Shown piece by piece: positions 55,644 to 64,000 of a stretch of DNA of 64,000 nucleotides (its first letter is position 1; each line of letters starts with the position of its first letter). Location: positions 7,096,041-7,160,040 of the forward strand of contig NC_066513.1 of NCBI RefSeq assembly GCF_024679095.1. The letters are read 5' to 3'. This DNA comes from Eriocheir sinensis. Its lineage: Eukaryota; Arthropoda; Malacostraca; Decapoda; Varunidae. Made by a program: the position numbers and the translations under genes. The notes beneath the pieces were generated by a model. It did no database searches. It saw nothing but the letters and a program-made list of their open reading frames with translations, and was not told where the DNA came from.

Positions 55644-56403
55644 CAGTAAAACCCCGATTATCCGAAAGCGGATTATCCGAAAAACCGGATTATCCGAAAT
55701 TGATCTGGATAATGCAATTAAATTTTTTTTTCTATACTAAAACGTTATAAAACATCAAAAATAAATAAAAGTAACTACATATGTACTATATTAACACATT
55801 TAAAATTGATAAGAACAGTTAAAATGAATATGCTTTCTAATACGTATTGCCGAAATAGCTTGTAACGAATAGATCAATGTATTAGACAAAAAACATTAAA
55901 CAAACTCTCAACAACACCACGTCCGCACCTTCGCCCCAGCAAGGACGTAGGTGCGAAACGAACAAACTACTGCACTACTCTCACCGTACTCTCAAGACAA
56001 CGACACAAACACGACTCCCTCTCCACTCCATGCCACATTCCTTCCAACATACGAAGTTGCGCGATAATATGAGTCATCATACTGTGTCTCCACCTGCACG
56101 ATGCATCAAGGTCACACTTGCAAGCTTGCACAACCATTCACAATCGCACTCTGCAACATTCACAATTCAGATCTGCAACGCTCACAAGTATCAACATACA
56201 CTGGTCCAGACAAGGAGACACACAGACAAACATACAATAAAACATTTACATCACATGTTTTAAGCATACTACTTTGTTTAGCGTAGCATGTGTTTGTTTG
56301 GTTTCAAAATCAAAATGGCGGCCATAAATCCGGATTATCCGAAAAATCGGCTTATCCGAAAGAGGCTTCCCCCCTTCCATTTCGGATAATCGGGGTTTTA
56401 CTG
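55644..56403. mobile_element. Inner pogo/Tigger-like element (copy B)
   Basis: As 12090-12854, five bases shorter through scattered indels at about 55920-56040. Confidence 0.88.
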
Positions 56404-56534
56404 TATATTGATATTTCAGATAGAAAAACATTGATGAATTCAAATTTTCATTATCTGTATTTTAGGAAACTTACAAAACCTTAAAACCACACGTTGACAC
56501 GTACATATGGACGGTAATACTAGAAATGCCTGAA

Positions 56535-56964
56535 CCGGTGTTGTGTTATTTGGCGTCCCCACCGTCAAAAATTGTTTACAAACACAGGTCTCTCGTGAAC
56601 GGTGCATGCTCAGACCAGCAAGCGTAGACCTGTACAGTCTCACAAAGCTTTTAAACCGCAATTAAGAGTTGCTGGAAGGCTGAATCAGACATACAGTACC
56701 ACTACCACCATCCTCGCTGTTTCTAGAACGACACTCTGTACGAGTTGTACTTATATGTACAGAGTGTCGTTCTAGAAACAGCGAGGATGATGGTACTGTA
56801 TGTTTGATTCAGCTTTCCAGCAACTCTTAATGTGTTAAAAAAGCATTGTGAGACTGTACAGGTCTACACTTACTGGTCTGACCATGCTCAATTCACGAGA
56901 GACCAGTGTTTGTAAACAAAAGCGCCAGCTTTTGACGATGGGACACCAAATAACACAACACCGG
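56535..56964. repeat. Near-palindromic hairpin (copy B)
   Basis: As 12986-13403 but with a better stem at the centre (CGACACTCTGTAC against GTACAGAGTGTCG, loop GAGTTGTACTTATAT). Confidence 0.88.
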
Positions 56965-58446
56965 GTGCCTTCAGTATCATGGCATGCTCACAAACGAATA
57001 TGGAATATCAAATTTGAGGTAATGAATAATCATTTTGGGGGCAAAGTTAAATGATTTTTCTCTATGATATATTGATTTTTGAGTAGCATAAAAAAATAAC
57101 CTAGTGTTTTAATTTTCATGATCTAAGTATGAAATCTCATCACCGAAGATATTTCATACCCCGAAGTTTTTTCATACAACACCGGGCCACGCATGCGCAA
57201 TAGGGAGACAACGTTTTTTTCTGAGAGGCGGGAAAAAAGTAGCAATTATCGCTAGTTTGGTAACAAAAGTAACGAAGATACCGATATATATTTGAATAAG
57301 TAGCGGATGGTCGATAATCCGATTTTGTTATCAGCGATAAAGTATCGCGATAACTTATCGCGATAACACCCAGCTATGGTCGGTACTGACACAGCTTAAG
57401 GGGGTCAAGGGGCGCTAAACCCCCAGTTACGTAGGTTTGTTTGTTATGTTTGGTTAGTAAATTTATTCTGCACTCGGTGTGGGGCGCGGAAATACGCAGC
57501 GCGGGACGGGACATGGCAGCGGCGTGTGTGATCCAATTCGCGGGCCGGTGTTGCGAGAAATACCGCCTCACAGAAATGTCACTCTGCTGTCCACCACGCA
57601 TGCGCACTGGGGGAATACACGGCAGGAAAAACATTAATTTGCCTAGTTTTGTTCTAGTTTGTCCACTCGTGATCTTTGTGAGCGGTGAGTGAAATGTAGA
57701 AACTGTAAGCAATAATAATAACTTGCGAGTTATTTTGCAAGTGCAGCTGCGGGCTGCGGCGGGCGAACAAAAGGCATTGAAAAGTCAATTATTTAATGGT
57801 TTGTGACAGAAACAGTTATCATATTATTTCATAACACCCCGAAAACTATCCCCCCCCAAAAAAAAGTTTCATCTGCCAGTGCGAGATTGGCGCACTCGTA
57901 AAATTTTACCCATTCCCGTAACAATACAGCCCTCCCGCAGGGCTCCATTGCCAACCTGGCAGCCTCAGTGCCTCGCAGTCCATCGCCAAGTGTGCTTTGC
58001 GGCTATACAGACAACGTGCACACAGCCTACACAAGAAAAAATATATACCTATGTTTATTAAGTTCATCGGTACTGTTTCATGTTTTTTTAATCGCCGCTT
58101 ATAACGGATTTTTGGCATTAACGGACTAAGTTCCCCCCCAATTAGTCCGTTATATCGAGGGTTTACTGTATATAATATGTACCAATGTGGGAAAAAGTGG
58201 GTGGTCAAAAAAGCCAAGAAATCAAAACTCCCCCATGTAGCCTCTAAGGGAGTGGGGGAGGAGAGCAAGAAATAAATAAGCAATACGGCACCTTGTTGCC
58301 TTGAAATCTGAACTGACCAATCATGTGAGACCTGCTTAGATTGAGCATGGCTAAACTCTCCCTATCTATGACTCTGGGTCTGTTTTTTCAAGGCTCCTTT
58401 GAAAACCAACATATCTACCAACTGTACACCAAAATGTTTTAATTAC

Positions 58447-58698
58447 CTTGCCTGTGTGGATGCCAACTCTCATGTTGACAGCTTCGTTGGAGGCTGCATC
58501 AAATTCCTGGATAGCATCAATCATGGCAAGGCCCATGGCCACACAGCACTGGGCATGATCTGGCCTGGGCTCTGGACACCCACTAACACTGTAATAGCAG
58601 TCACCTAGTGTGCTGATCTTCTCACAGCCACTCCTCTTGCATATGATATCAAAACGACCAAACAAGTCATTGAGAAGTCCAACAAGCTGATCTGCAGT
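58447..58698 (-). CDS. ADCY9: Adenylate cyclase type 9-like, C1a exon (upstream, intact)
   Basis: 252 bases, 84 codons, phase 0 at both ends. After a TTCAG acceptor it encodes TADQLVGLLNDLFGRFD, CEKISTLGDCYYSVSGCPEP, RPDHAQCCVAMGLAMIDAI, then NMRVGIHTGK and an AAG|GTAATT donor. The Asp of LGDCYY is the second catalytic metal ligand of class III cyclases. CEKISTLGDCYY rather than RIKILGDCYY is the form I know from AC9, hence the assignment; the closest fly relative would be Ac13E (from memory). The membrane protein has two six-helix bundles and two catalytic halves; only this part of the first half is in the window. The next exon is at 34491-34667; earlier exons must lie beyond 64000 or were not seen. 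Confidence 0.93.
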
Positions 58699-59139
58699 CT
58701 GAATGGAAAATAAATGTATAAGTAAATAAATCAGGTAATCTAAGATTCTACGAAGTTGATTTTTCTTCCTTTGAATTCCCTATAACATGGCTATTTTAAT
58801 GGCCATAATTATTTTATATAAAAGAAATGCTGTATAATCCATTATCATATGCAAATTACTTAAGTTTTAATACCTCCTAAATATATATTTTTTTCTGACT
58901 CATATCATCAGTCCAAGGCTTAGACTTATCATACTTATGAATATCCTAATGCATTTGTCATGTGACTGCTTAGAGTCTAAGCAATCATATTACAAGTACA
59001 TTAGGATATTTATAATAAGTATAGTAATTAAAAACTTTTTTGCAAAGGCAATAAAGGTACTGATGAAAAAAATGCCTTGAGACAAAAAGACAACCAAATA
59101 AAGGGAGAAAAACATTGAAATAAGACAAAAAAATATCAC
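58699..59139. other. Intron sequence (copy B)
   Basis: As 15116-15559; no gene. Confidence 0.5.
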
Positions 59140-61318
59140 ATATGAATCAGTCAGTAGGGACATGTACCAGTGAGGTGTGTCGCCCCACCCACCTTCAGAT
59201 GCTAAATGTAGGGGCTATTCTGAACAAGTCTCAATGCAAGCTCCCTTCCTATCCTAAGTACCATATGAAAGGATTTGTCAACTTGCTCAATTCATGAACT
59301 TTGTGGGCATCCCCTTGGCCTCCTCCATTTGTGATTGTTTCTTACATATACAACCAAGCGGGGTCAACTTCAGGGTAGCATGCCACATGCTCATATAGCC
59401 AGAGTTGGCATTAATAAATTATAAAGGTAAAAGGCCTCAATTCAGTCTCATGGATTAATCACCAATTTAACAGTCATTCCAGTGATATCCCATGATTATG
59501 AATAGGCACTTTTACCAAAGGCATCAAATCGCCTCTTCAAATTACTTATTAATGTCTGTGTCTCACAATTATAGAGTATAACAAAAAGGGTTCTTTATCT
59601 TTCAGCAAAGGAACTGACAACACCACATAGTCATGCAGAGCAAGTCCATAATACCATTGGCCAAGTTAATCTGCTGTAAGACTTCTTGATGAGACTCCCA
59701 TCGTTCTGCACTACATGACCAATATGTGAAATTTTCCGAGATATCAATGTCAATGCCAGACACATAAACAAACTGTATTGCTTTATCAAGCAAGCCTCTG
59801 AAGATCTATGCCTTGGTCTCATTGGCAGATCCAAAGGGGAAGGCCCAGGGGACCCGGGCCATCCCCATGATCCTGAGTGGATACAGGAAAACTTGCTCAA
59901 AAGCGCGCTGCAGCTATAAGTGCTTTTTCTCAGAGGAATCGGCCATCTCTTTCAGATCCAAAGAGGAACACTGGCCTAAGAATGCTTTGGCACCAAGTCC
60001 AGGTCGCTATGCCCACTGATTTTGATCAGTCCACCAGTTATTCAGGAACAGGACTGCCAAGAATGGATAACCGGTAATGCTAATGCCCCTTCCACCCGCA
60101 AAAAAAAAAAAAACTTTTTTCCTTGATCCGTGCCTGCTTGGTCTTGATCCAGGAGACCTGGAGTCTCTAAGGGTTTGCCTCCTAATGCAGTGCCTCAAAA
60201 TCAATCACCAGAACCTCCTGTGACTCCATGAGCCTTACTGCATCAGCGGCAAAAACAAGGTCTGTGACACTGGTATTGCCAAAGGATGCTCCACAATGAC
60301 TTTGGCCCATAACTCTGCCTAATACCTAGCCCATGCATGTATTGAAAAGTGAAGGGGCAAGAACACAGCCCTGCCTCAGTCCCATGTTTACAGAAAAGAA
60401 GCTGGACACACCCGACTTCACACTTCATAGCACTGTCACAGAGTACAATCTAAAGACCAACAGTCCTTGTAGGAATCCCACAGTCACAGATCCCAGAGTG
60501 CCTTGTGATTCACTGAAACAAATGTCTTCTTAAGAACAACATAGGATGTATGCACCCTCTGTTGAAATTCACACTGGCATTCCACCAGTACACAAACCAT
60601 TAGGATAAGGTCAGTGTTGACTTACCAGGCATGAACCTAGACTGTTCAGGACTCTGCAGCTTCACCAGCTGGCTTCGAATCCACAAAAGAAACAGATGGA
60701 GAAGCACCTTGCCTGGCACACTGAGCAGTGTAATATAGCAATAGTTATTGGAATCCTGGCAGTTCCCTTTCCCTTTCAAGCTAGGGACAACCAGACTTCC
60801 ATTCAGAAGGAATAGTACCAAACTACCATAAGGCAGTCAAGGCCACATGCAACCCACTGGTCATCTCTGCACTGATGTTACAAATACCAGCTGCCTTTCC
60901 ACCCCTCAACTTTGCCACAGCCTCTCTGATCTTGTCAAGAAAGAGTGGGCTTTTGTCAATGGATGGATCAGTATACACCATTTCCAACCCTGCAGGTAAC
61001 CCAATCAGAGGGTCTGCTGCATACAACTGCACAAAGTACTCATCCCAAAGAGCTCTCTGCCCATCCATCTGACATGAGGCAGCCATCTGGTGTTTGGACA
61101 GTGCTAACCTGAGTGGGAAACTTGGTGCAGAGCTTCTTCAGGGCTCGGTAGGAAGGTCAGAGGCCACTTGCAATGGTCCTTAAATTACACCCTCAGAGAG
61201 ACTCATGACATAATTCTCCTATTCTCTCCTCAGGAGAGCTCTAGTTTCATGTGACAAAGCCCTGTATTGGTTATGAGTAGATCATGCAGTACAATACAGC
61301 ATGATTCCTTTATCATAC
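59140..61318 (-). pseudogene. RTE-clade LINE ORF2 fragment, cut by an LTR element
   Basis: Longer version of 15560-16969. N-terminal to C-terminal on minus: ALWDEYFVQLYAADP and KIREAVAKLRGGKAAGICN (61086-60823), WIRSQLVKLQSPEQSRFMPG (60821-60600), the FNTCMxxVLG and LVFADDA-type core in shifted frames (about 60300-60240), ENFTYWSCSAERW (59793-59602), then the C-terminal CETQTL and HVACYPEVDP strings. Many shifts and stops. The 5' half is lost at the gypsy LTR (61319). Confidence 0.8.
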
Positions 61319-61824
61319 TGTTACGAATGTGCTGTATGTTAATGATTGTATGTGAAGCATGATGCAATGTTAGCTCAGCATGGTGCAACTCTACTTGTTG
61401 GGACAAGAGAGACAGAGGGGAGCCCAGGGCCTCCGGCCACCAGACAGGAGAGGTGCTGAGTCGGCAGTTGCAAGCGAGAGTTGCTGAAGGGCAGTTGAGG
61501 GTGGCGAGCGGAAGCGAGTGTGACGCGTGTCTGGGCTGGCGGGGGTTCAGCTGAATGCCCCGTTCGTGAGCCATGTGCGTGTCTGTCGTGCCTCTGTGTG
61601 CCTGATTAACTGTTCTGTGCCCTTGAAAGTTGCTGTACTGTGTAAGGAACCTGTCATTAAACTAGAACTTAGCGTTGAACGTGTATCCTTTGTGCCCTGC
61701 CTCATGCTACCTCCCCTCGGTGTTCTGTGTGGGCCGCTGTGAGTGACTGGTGCCCGTGTGGCTGTTCTGAGGATCACACTGCCTGCCTGCCCGTGGATGG
61801 TGTGTGGTAGGGGGTGGCGTAACA
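61319..61824 (+). repeat. 5' LTR, 506 bp
   Basis: Starts TGTTACG and ends CGTAACA, a perfect 7-bp inverted terminus with TG/CA ends. The 3' LTR is outside the window. Confidence 0.85.
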
Positions 61825-61826
61825 CT

Positions 61827-61845
61827 TGGTGTCAAAGGAGTGGGG
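61827..61845 (+). other. Probable primer binding site
   Basis: TGGTGTCAAAGGAGTGGGG, two bases after the LTR. Apart from two extra A and one extra G it fits the complement of a tRNA-Leu 3' end (TGGTGTCAGGAGTGGG, from memory). Confidence 0.55.
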
Positions 61846-61876
61846 ATAAGTGAACAGTGAAGCGCGCCAAGTCATC

Positions 61877-63540
61877 ATGGCGTCCCAAAATGGCCGCCGT
61901 GAGGGTGAGGAGGAGGGCAAGGCCGAAGCTGACACGGGTGAGGTGAAGCCAGGCCAGATGGACTTGTTCACTGCCATGCTGGCCGAGATGGAAAAGAGGG
62001 CAGACGAGAGAGCGCGCAAGCAGGCTCAGAGGGCAGAAGAGAGGGCACGCGAGCAGGCTCAGAGGGCAGAAGAGAGGGCACGCGAGCAGGCTCAGAGGGC
62101 AGAAGAGAGGGCACGCGAGCAGGCTCAGAGGGCAGAAGAGAGGGCACGCGAGCAGGCTCAGAGGGCAGAAGAGAGGGCACGCGAGCAGGCTCAGAAGGCA
62201 GAAGAGAGGGCACACGAGCAGGCTCAGAGGGCAGAAGAGAGGGCACGCGAGCAGGCTCAGAGGGCAGAAGAGAGGGCACGCGAGCAGGCTCAGAGGGCAG
62301 AAGAGAGGGCACGCGAGCAGGCTCAGAGGGCAGAAGAGAGGGCACGCGAGCAGGCTCAGAGGGCAGAAGAGAGGGCACGCGAGCAGACTGAGAGGGCAGA
62401 AGAGAGGGCAGACGAGAGGGCACACCATCTTGCCGAGGTCCTCCAGAGCAGTCTCTCGTCCCTGAAGGCGGAAACCCAGCAGTACACCGACAAGGCCTGC
62501 GACAGCGTTAAGAGTGAGCTGCCGGGAGAGGTGCAGACTCTGAAAGGTGAGGTCCAGGGCCTGAGGGAGGAGGTGGAGGCGGAGAGGCAGCGGCGAGAGT
62601 TGGCAACGTCACGCAGGGAGGAACAAGAAGTGTCACGCGTGCTGGCAGCAAGCACCAGGGTGACGGACTTGCTGGGGTCCTCGTGGGGCCCCTGGCAAGA
62701 ACCCCTGGGGCCTCGCAGCGTTGTGTCAGAGCCAGCAGCTGCCGCAGGAGGTTGGGGAGCCATCGGAGCTGACCCCTTGGGTCCAGCTGGCGCCGGAGTC
62801 GGACACACTCACCCTGCCTCTCTGCCGCCTTCACCGCCGCCCTCTCCATGCCAGCCGGCTCACAGCCCACCTGCTCCGCTTTCTCCCCCATCCAGCCCCT
62901 CGGCTTCCCACCGTTCGGGGAGGCGCAAGCCGGCGGAGTATGACGGGAAGGTGGCCTGGGAGGCCTATGTTGCCCAGTTTGAGATGCTAGCTGCTGCCCA
63001 GGGCTGGGACGAGGCTGTGGAGGTGTTGGGGCACCTGCCGCCGGCCCAACGTGCTTCTTACGGGAGCATGGCGGAGGCCCTGCGGCGACGTTTCGGGCAC
63101 CACCTTCAGGCCGAGGTGTATCGAGCTCGCCTGAAGAAGCGGACTCGAGGCTGGGCGAGACACTGTCGGAGCTGGCGCAGGACGTGGAAGCGCTGGTCAG
63201 AAGGTCGTATCCTGCTGCCCCGGAAGAGATGATCGTGGTGCTGGCCCGTGATTTCTTTGTTGACGCTCTGCACGACCAGCAGCTGCAGATTTACGTTAAG
63301 CAGGCGCACCCTGGGGACCTGCAGGTGGCGCTGGCGAGGGCCTTGGAATTCGAGGCCTTCCTGAAGACGACCAGCGGCCTAGGAGCGGCCGCCCAGCCCC
63401 GCCGTGACCTCCGGGGCCGGAAGGCAAAGGTGAAGAAGGCGGCGTCGAGGAAGGTGAGCCCAGACGGTTTTCGGCTCGTGTTGGGGCTGTGGCAAGAAGG
63501 GGCACATGCGCAGTCGTTGTCCGAGGGAGCGGCGACACGC
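61877..63540 (+). CDS. Gag polyprotein with hendecad coiled coil (frameshifted)
   Basis: Capsid/nucleocapsid precursor. Starting at the ATG at 61877 (MASQNGRREG), the frame is open to 63232. Residues about 41-183 are 13 near-identical 11-residue units (RAEERAREQAQ), encoded by a 33-bp DNA repeat (61997-62425). A second coiled-coil stretch (VQTLKGEVQGLREEVEAERQ), a Pro/Ser linker and the capsid-like KPAEYDGKVAWEAYVAQFEM follow. A shift near 63150 moves the frame; the continuation (LSELAQDVEALV..., LARALEFEAF) is in 63184-63552. A CCHC knuckle CWGCGKKGHMRSRC is at 63479-63520, back in the first frame. Frame changes may be decay or base errors. Confidence 0.85.
61997..62425 (+). repeat. 33-bp minisatellite inside gag, 13 units
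   Basis: Units AGGGCAGAAGAGAGGGCACG plus CGAGCAGGCTCAG. Units differ only by a few bases (AAGGCAG and CACACG in one, CAGACTGAG near the end), so the expansion is recent. The opposite strand is also open, an artefact of the repeat. Confidence 0.95.
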
Positions 63541-63573
63541 TTGACCGACTGAGTTCTGACGCCTCAGCCTTGC

Positions 63574-64000
63574 TGCAAGGACTGTGGCAAGTCTGGCCAC
63601 TGTTCGAGCGCCTGCCCCAAGCCAAAGGAGGTACTGCAGGCGGGAAACCCGGACAGGCTGGAGAAGGGGGCTGAATCCCAGCCGTCAGTCCCCGGGCCCC
63701 GACTTGTGTAAGCTGCTGCCGGATAACCAGTGCGATGCAGGTGGAGGGCTCAGTGGACAGGAAGCCATGCCGCCTGACAGTGGACACTGGGGCTGAGAAG
63801 ACCTTGGTTCGGCCTGATATGCTGGCCGCCACGTGACTCCCAGACGCGCCACAGAGGCTGTGCGGCGTCACGGGCACTGTGTGCAGCTCAAGGGCCCAGT
63901 GGAGGTTCAGACGGCGTAGGGCAGCGCTGTGAGCGGCTGCCAGTGTTCGTCGCCAATCTGGACGAGCCGTGTTTGCTGGACCTCAACTACCTGACACAGA
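63574..64000 (+). pseudogene. Second zinc knuckle and protease start of pol
   Basis: CKDCGKSGHCSSAC (63574-63615) is a second CX2CX4HX4C knuckle in another frame. RLTVDTGAEKTLVRPDML carries the aspartic protease motif DTGA (63783-63794). LPVFVANLDEPCLLDLNYL (about 63935-63995) fits the following retropepsin strand region. The three lie in different frames, so this copy is unlikely to make a full Pol. Cut by the window end. Confidence 0.8.

Larger units (their letters stand above)
55452..57378. mobile_element. hAT-type element (copy B)
   Basis: As 11898-13817, with the same GTCGGTAC duplication (55444-55451 and 57379-57386). Confidence 0.85.
55119..58168. mobile_element. Outer pogo/Tigger-like element (copy B)
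   Basis: As 11570-14589, TA on both sides. Confidence 0.8.
43601..60560. repeat. Copy B of the 17-kb duplicated block
   Basis: Partner of 1-16969. Homology starts at window base 1, so the true left boundary is not visible; here the LINE continues left of 43601 to about 42470. On the right the sequence passes 60560 without a break inside an RTE LINE, whereas copy A ends at the gap. Copy B keeps the adenylate cyclase exon and the MULE-like frame open where copy A is broken, but has its own frameshifts in the Harbinger transposase. Confidence 0.97.
61319..64000 (+). mobile_element. Ty3/gypsy-type LTR retrotransposon, 5' part
   Basis: 5' LTR, primer-binding-like site, gag and the start of pol; it runs off the window. 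It is inserted in the RTE LINE; the five bases before the LTR are CATAC, to be compared with the far flank. GC-rich compared with everything else in the window. Confidence 0.9.

Noticed and set aside
61832..62428. 198-codon Leu/Cys-rich minus-strand ORF
   Set aside because: Shadow of the 33-bp repeat inside gag.

Overview
The window is eukaryotic, repeat-rich DNA. It holds intron-separated exons of an adenylate cyclase type 9-like gene, APE-type non-LTR retrotransposons, many TA-, TTAA- and 8-bp-TSD DNA transposons, tRNA-derived SINEs and long (CT)n, (TG)n and (TA)n arrays. The LINE 3' tails (ACTAGGTAAATA-type and GTTCTTATG-type) and the general style suggest an arthropod, most likely a decapod crustacean; that assignment is inference, not proof. 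No operon, rRNA, CRISPR array or phage was seen.

Layout. 1-16969 is a near-identical, same-orientation copy (copy A) of 43601-60560 (copy B). Both carry the same nested elements in order: LINE 3' end, pogo-like MITE, TTAA MITE, foldback element, Tigger-like transposon with an intact 587-aa transposase, PIF/Harbinger element, a MULE-like remnant, a pogo-like/hAT/pogo-like nest, one adenylate cyclase exon and an RTE LINE. Copy A stops exactly at a 13-N gap (16970-16982). Between gap and copy B (16983-43600) lies a stack of CR1/jockey-like LINE fragments, mostly minus strand, separated by (TG)n arrays, plus SINEs, a hAT element full of GACTCC repeats, a piggyBac-like MITE inside an RTE endonuclease remnant, and the next adenylate cyclase exon (34491-34667). 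Right of copy B the RTE LINE continues and is cut by a Ty3/gypsy-type retrotransposon (5' LTR 61319-61824, gag with an 11-residue coiled-coil repeat, zinc knuckles, protease start) that runs off the window.

How it fits together. The only host gene recognised is the adenylate cyclase on the minus strand: exon at 58447-58698, then exon at 34491-34667, with an intron of about 24 kb made largely of transposons. The copy A exon (14866-15115) lies downstream of its own successor exon and is frameshifted, so copy A is either a misplaced alternative haplotype joined at the gap or a true partial duplication. The most interesting pattern is that one LINE clade repeatedly sits flush between (CA)n arrays in constant orientation, and those arrays belong to a dispersed AGGTCA-rich repeat, which suggests microsatellite-targeted insertion.
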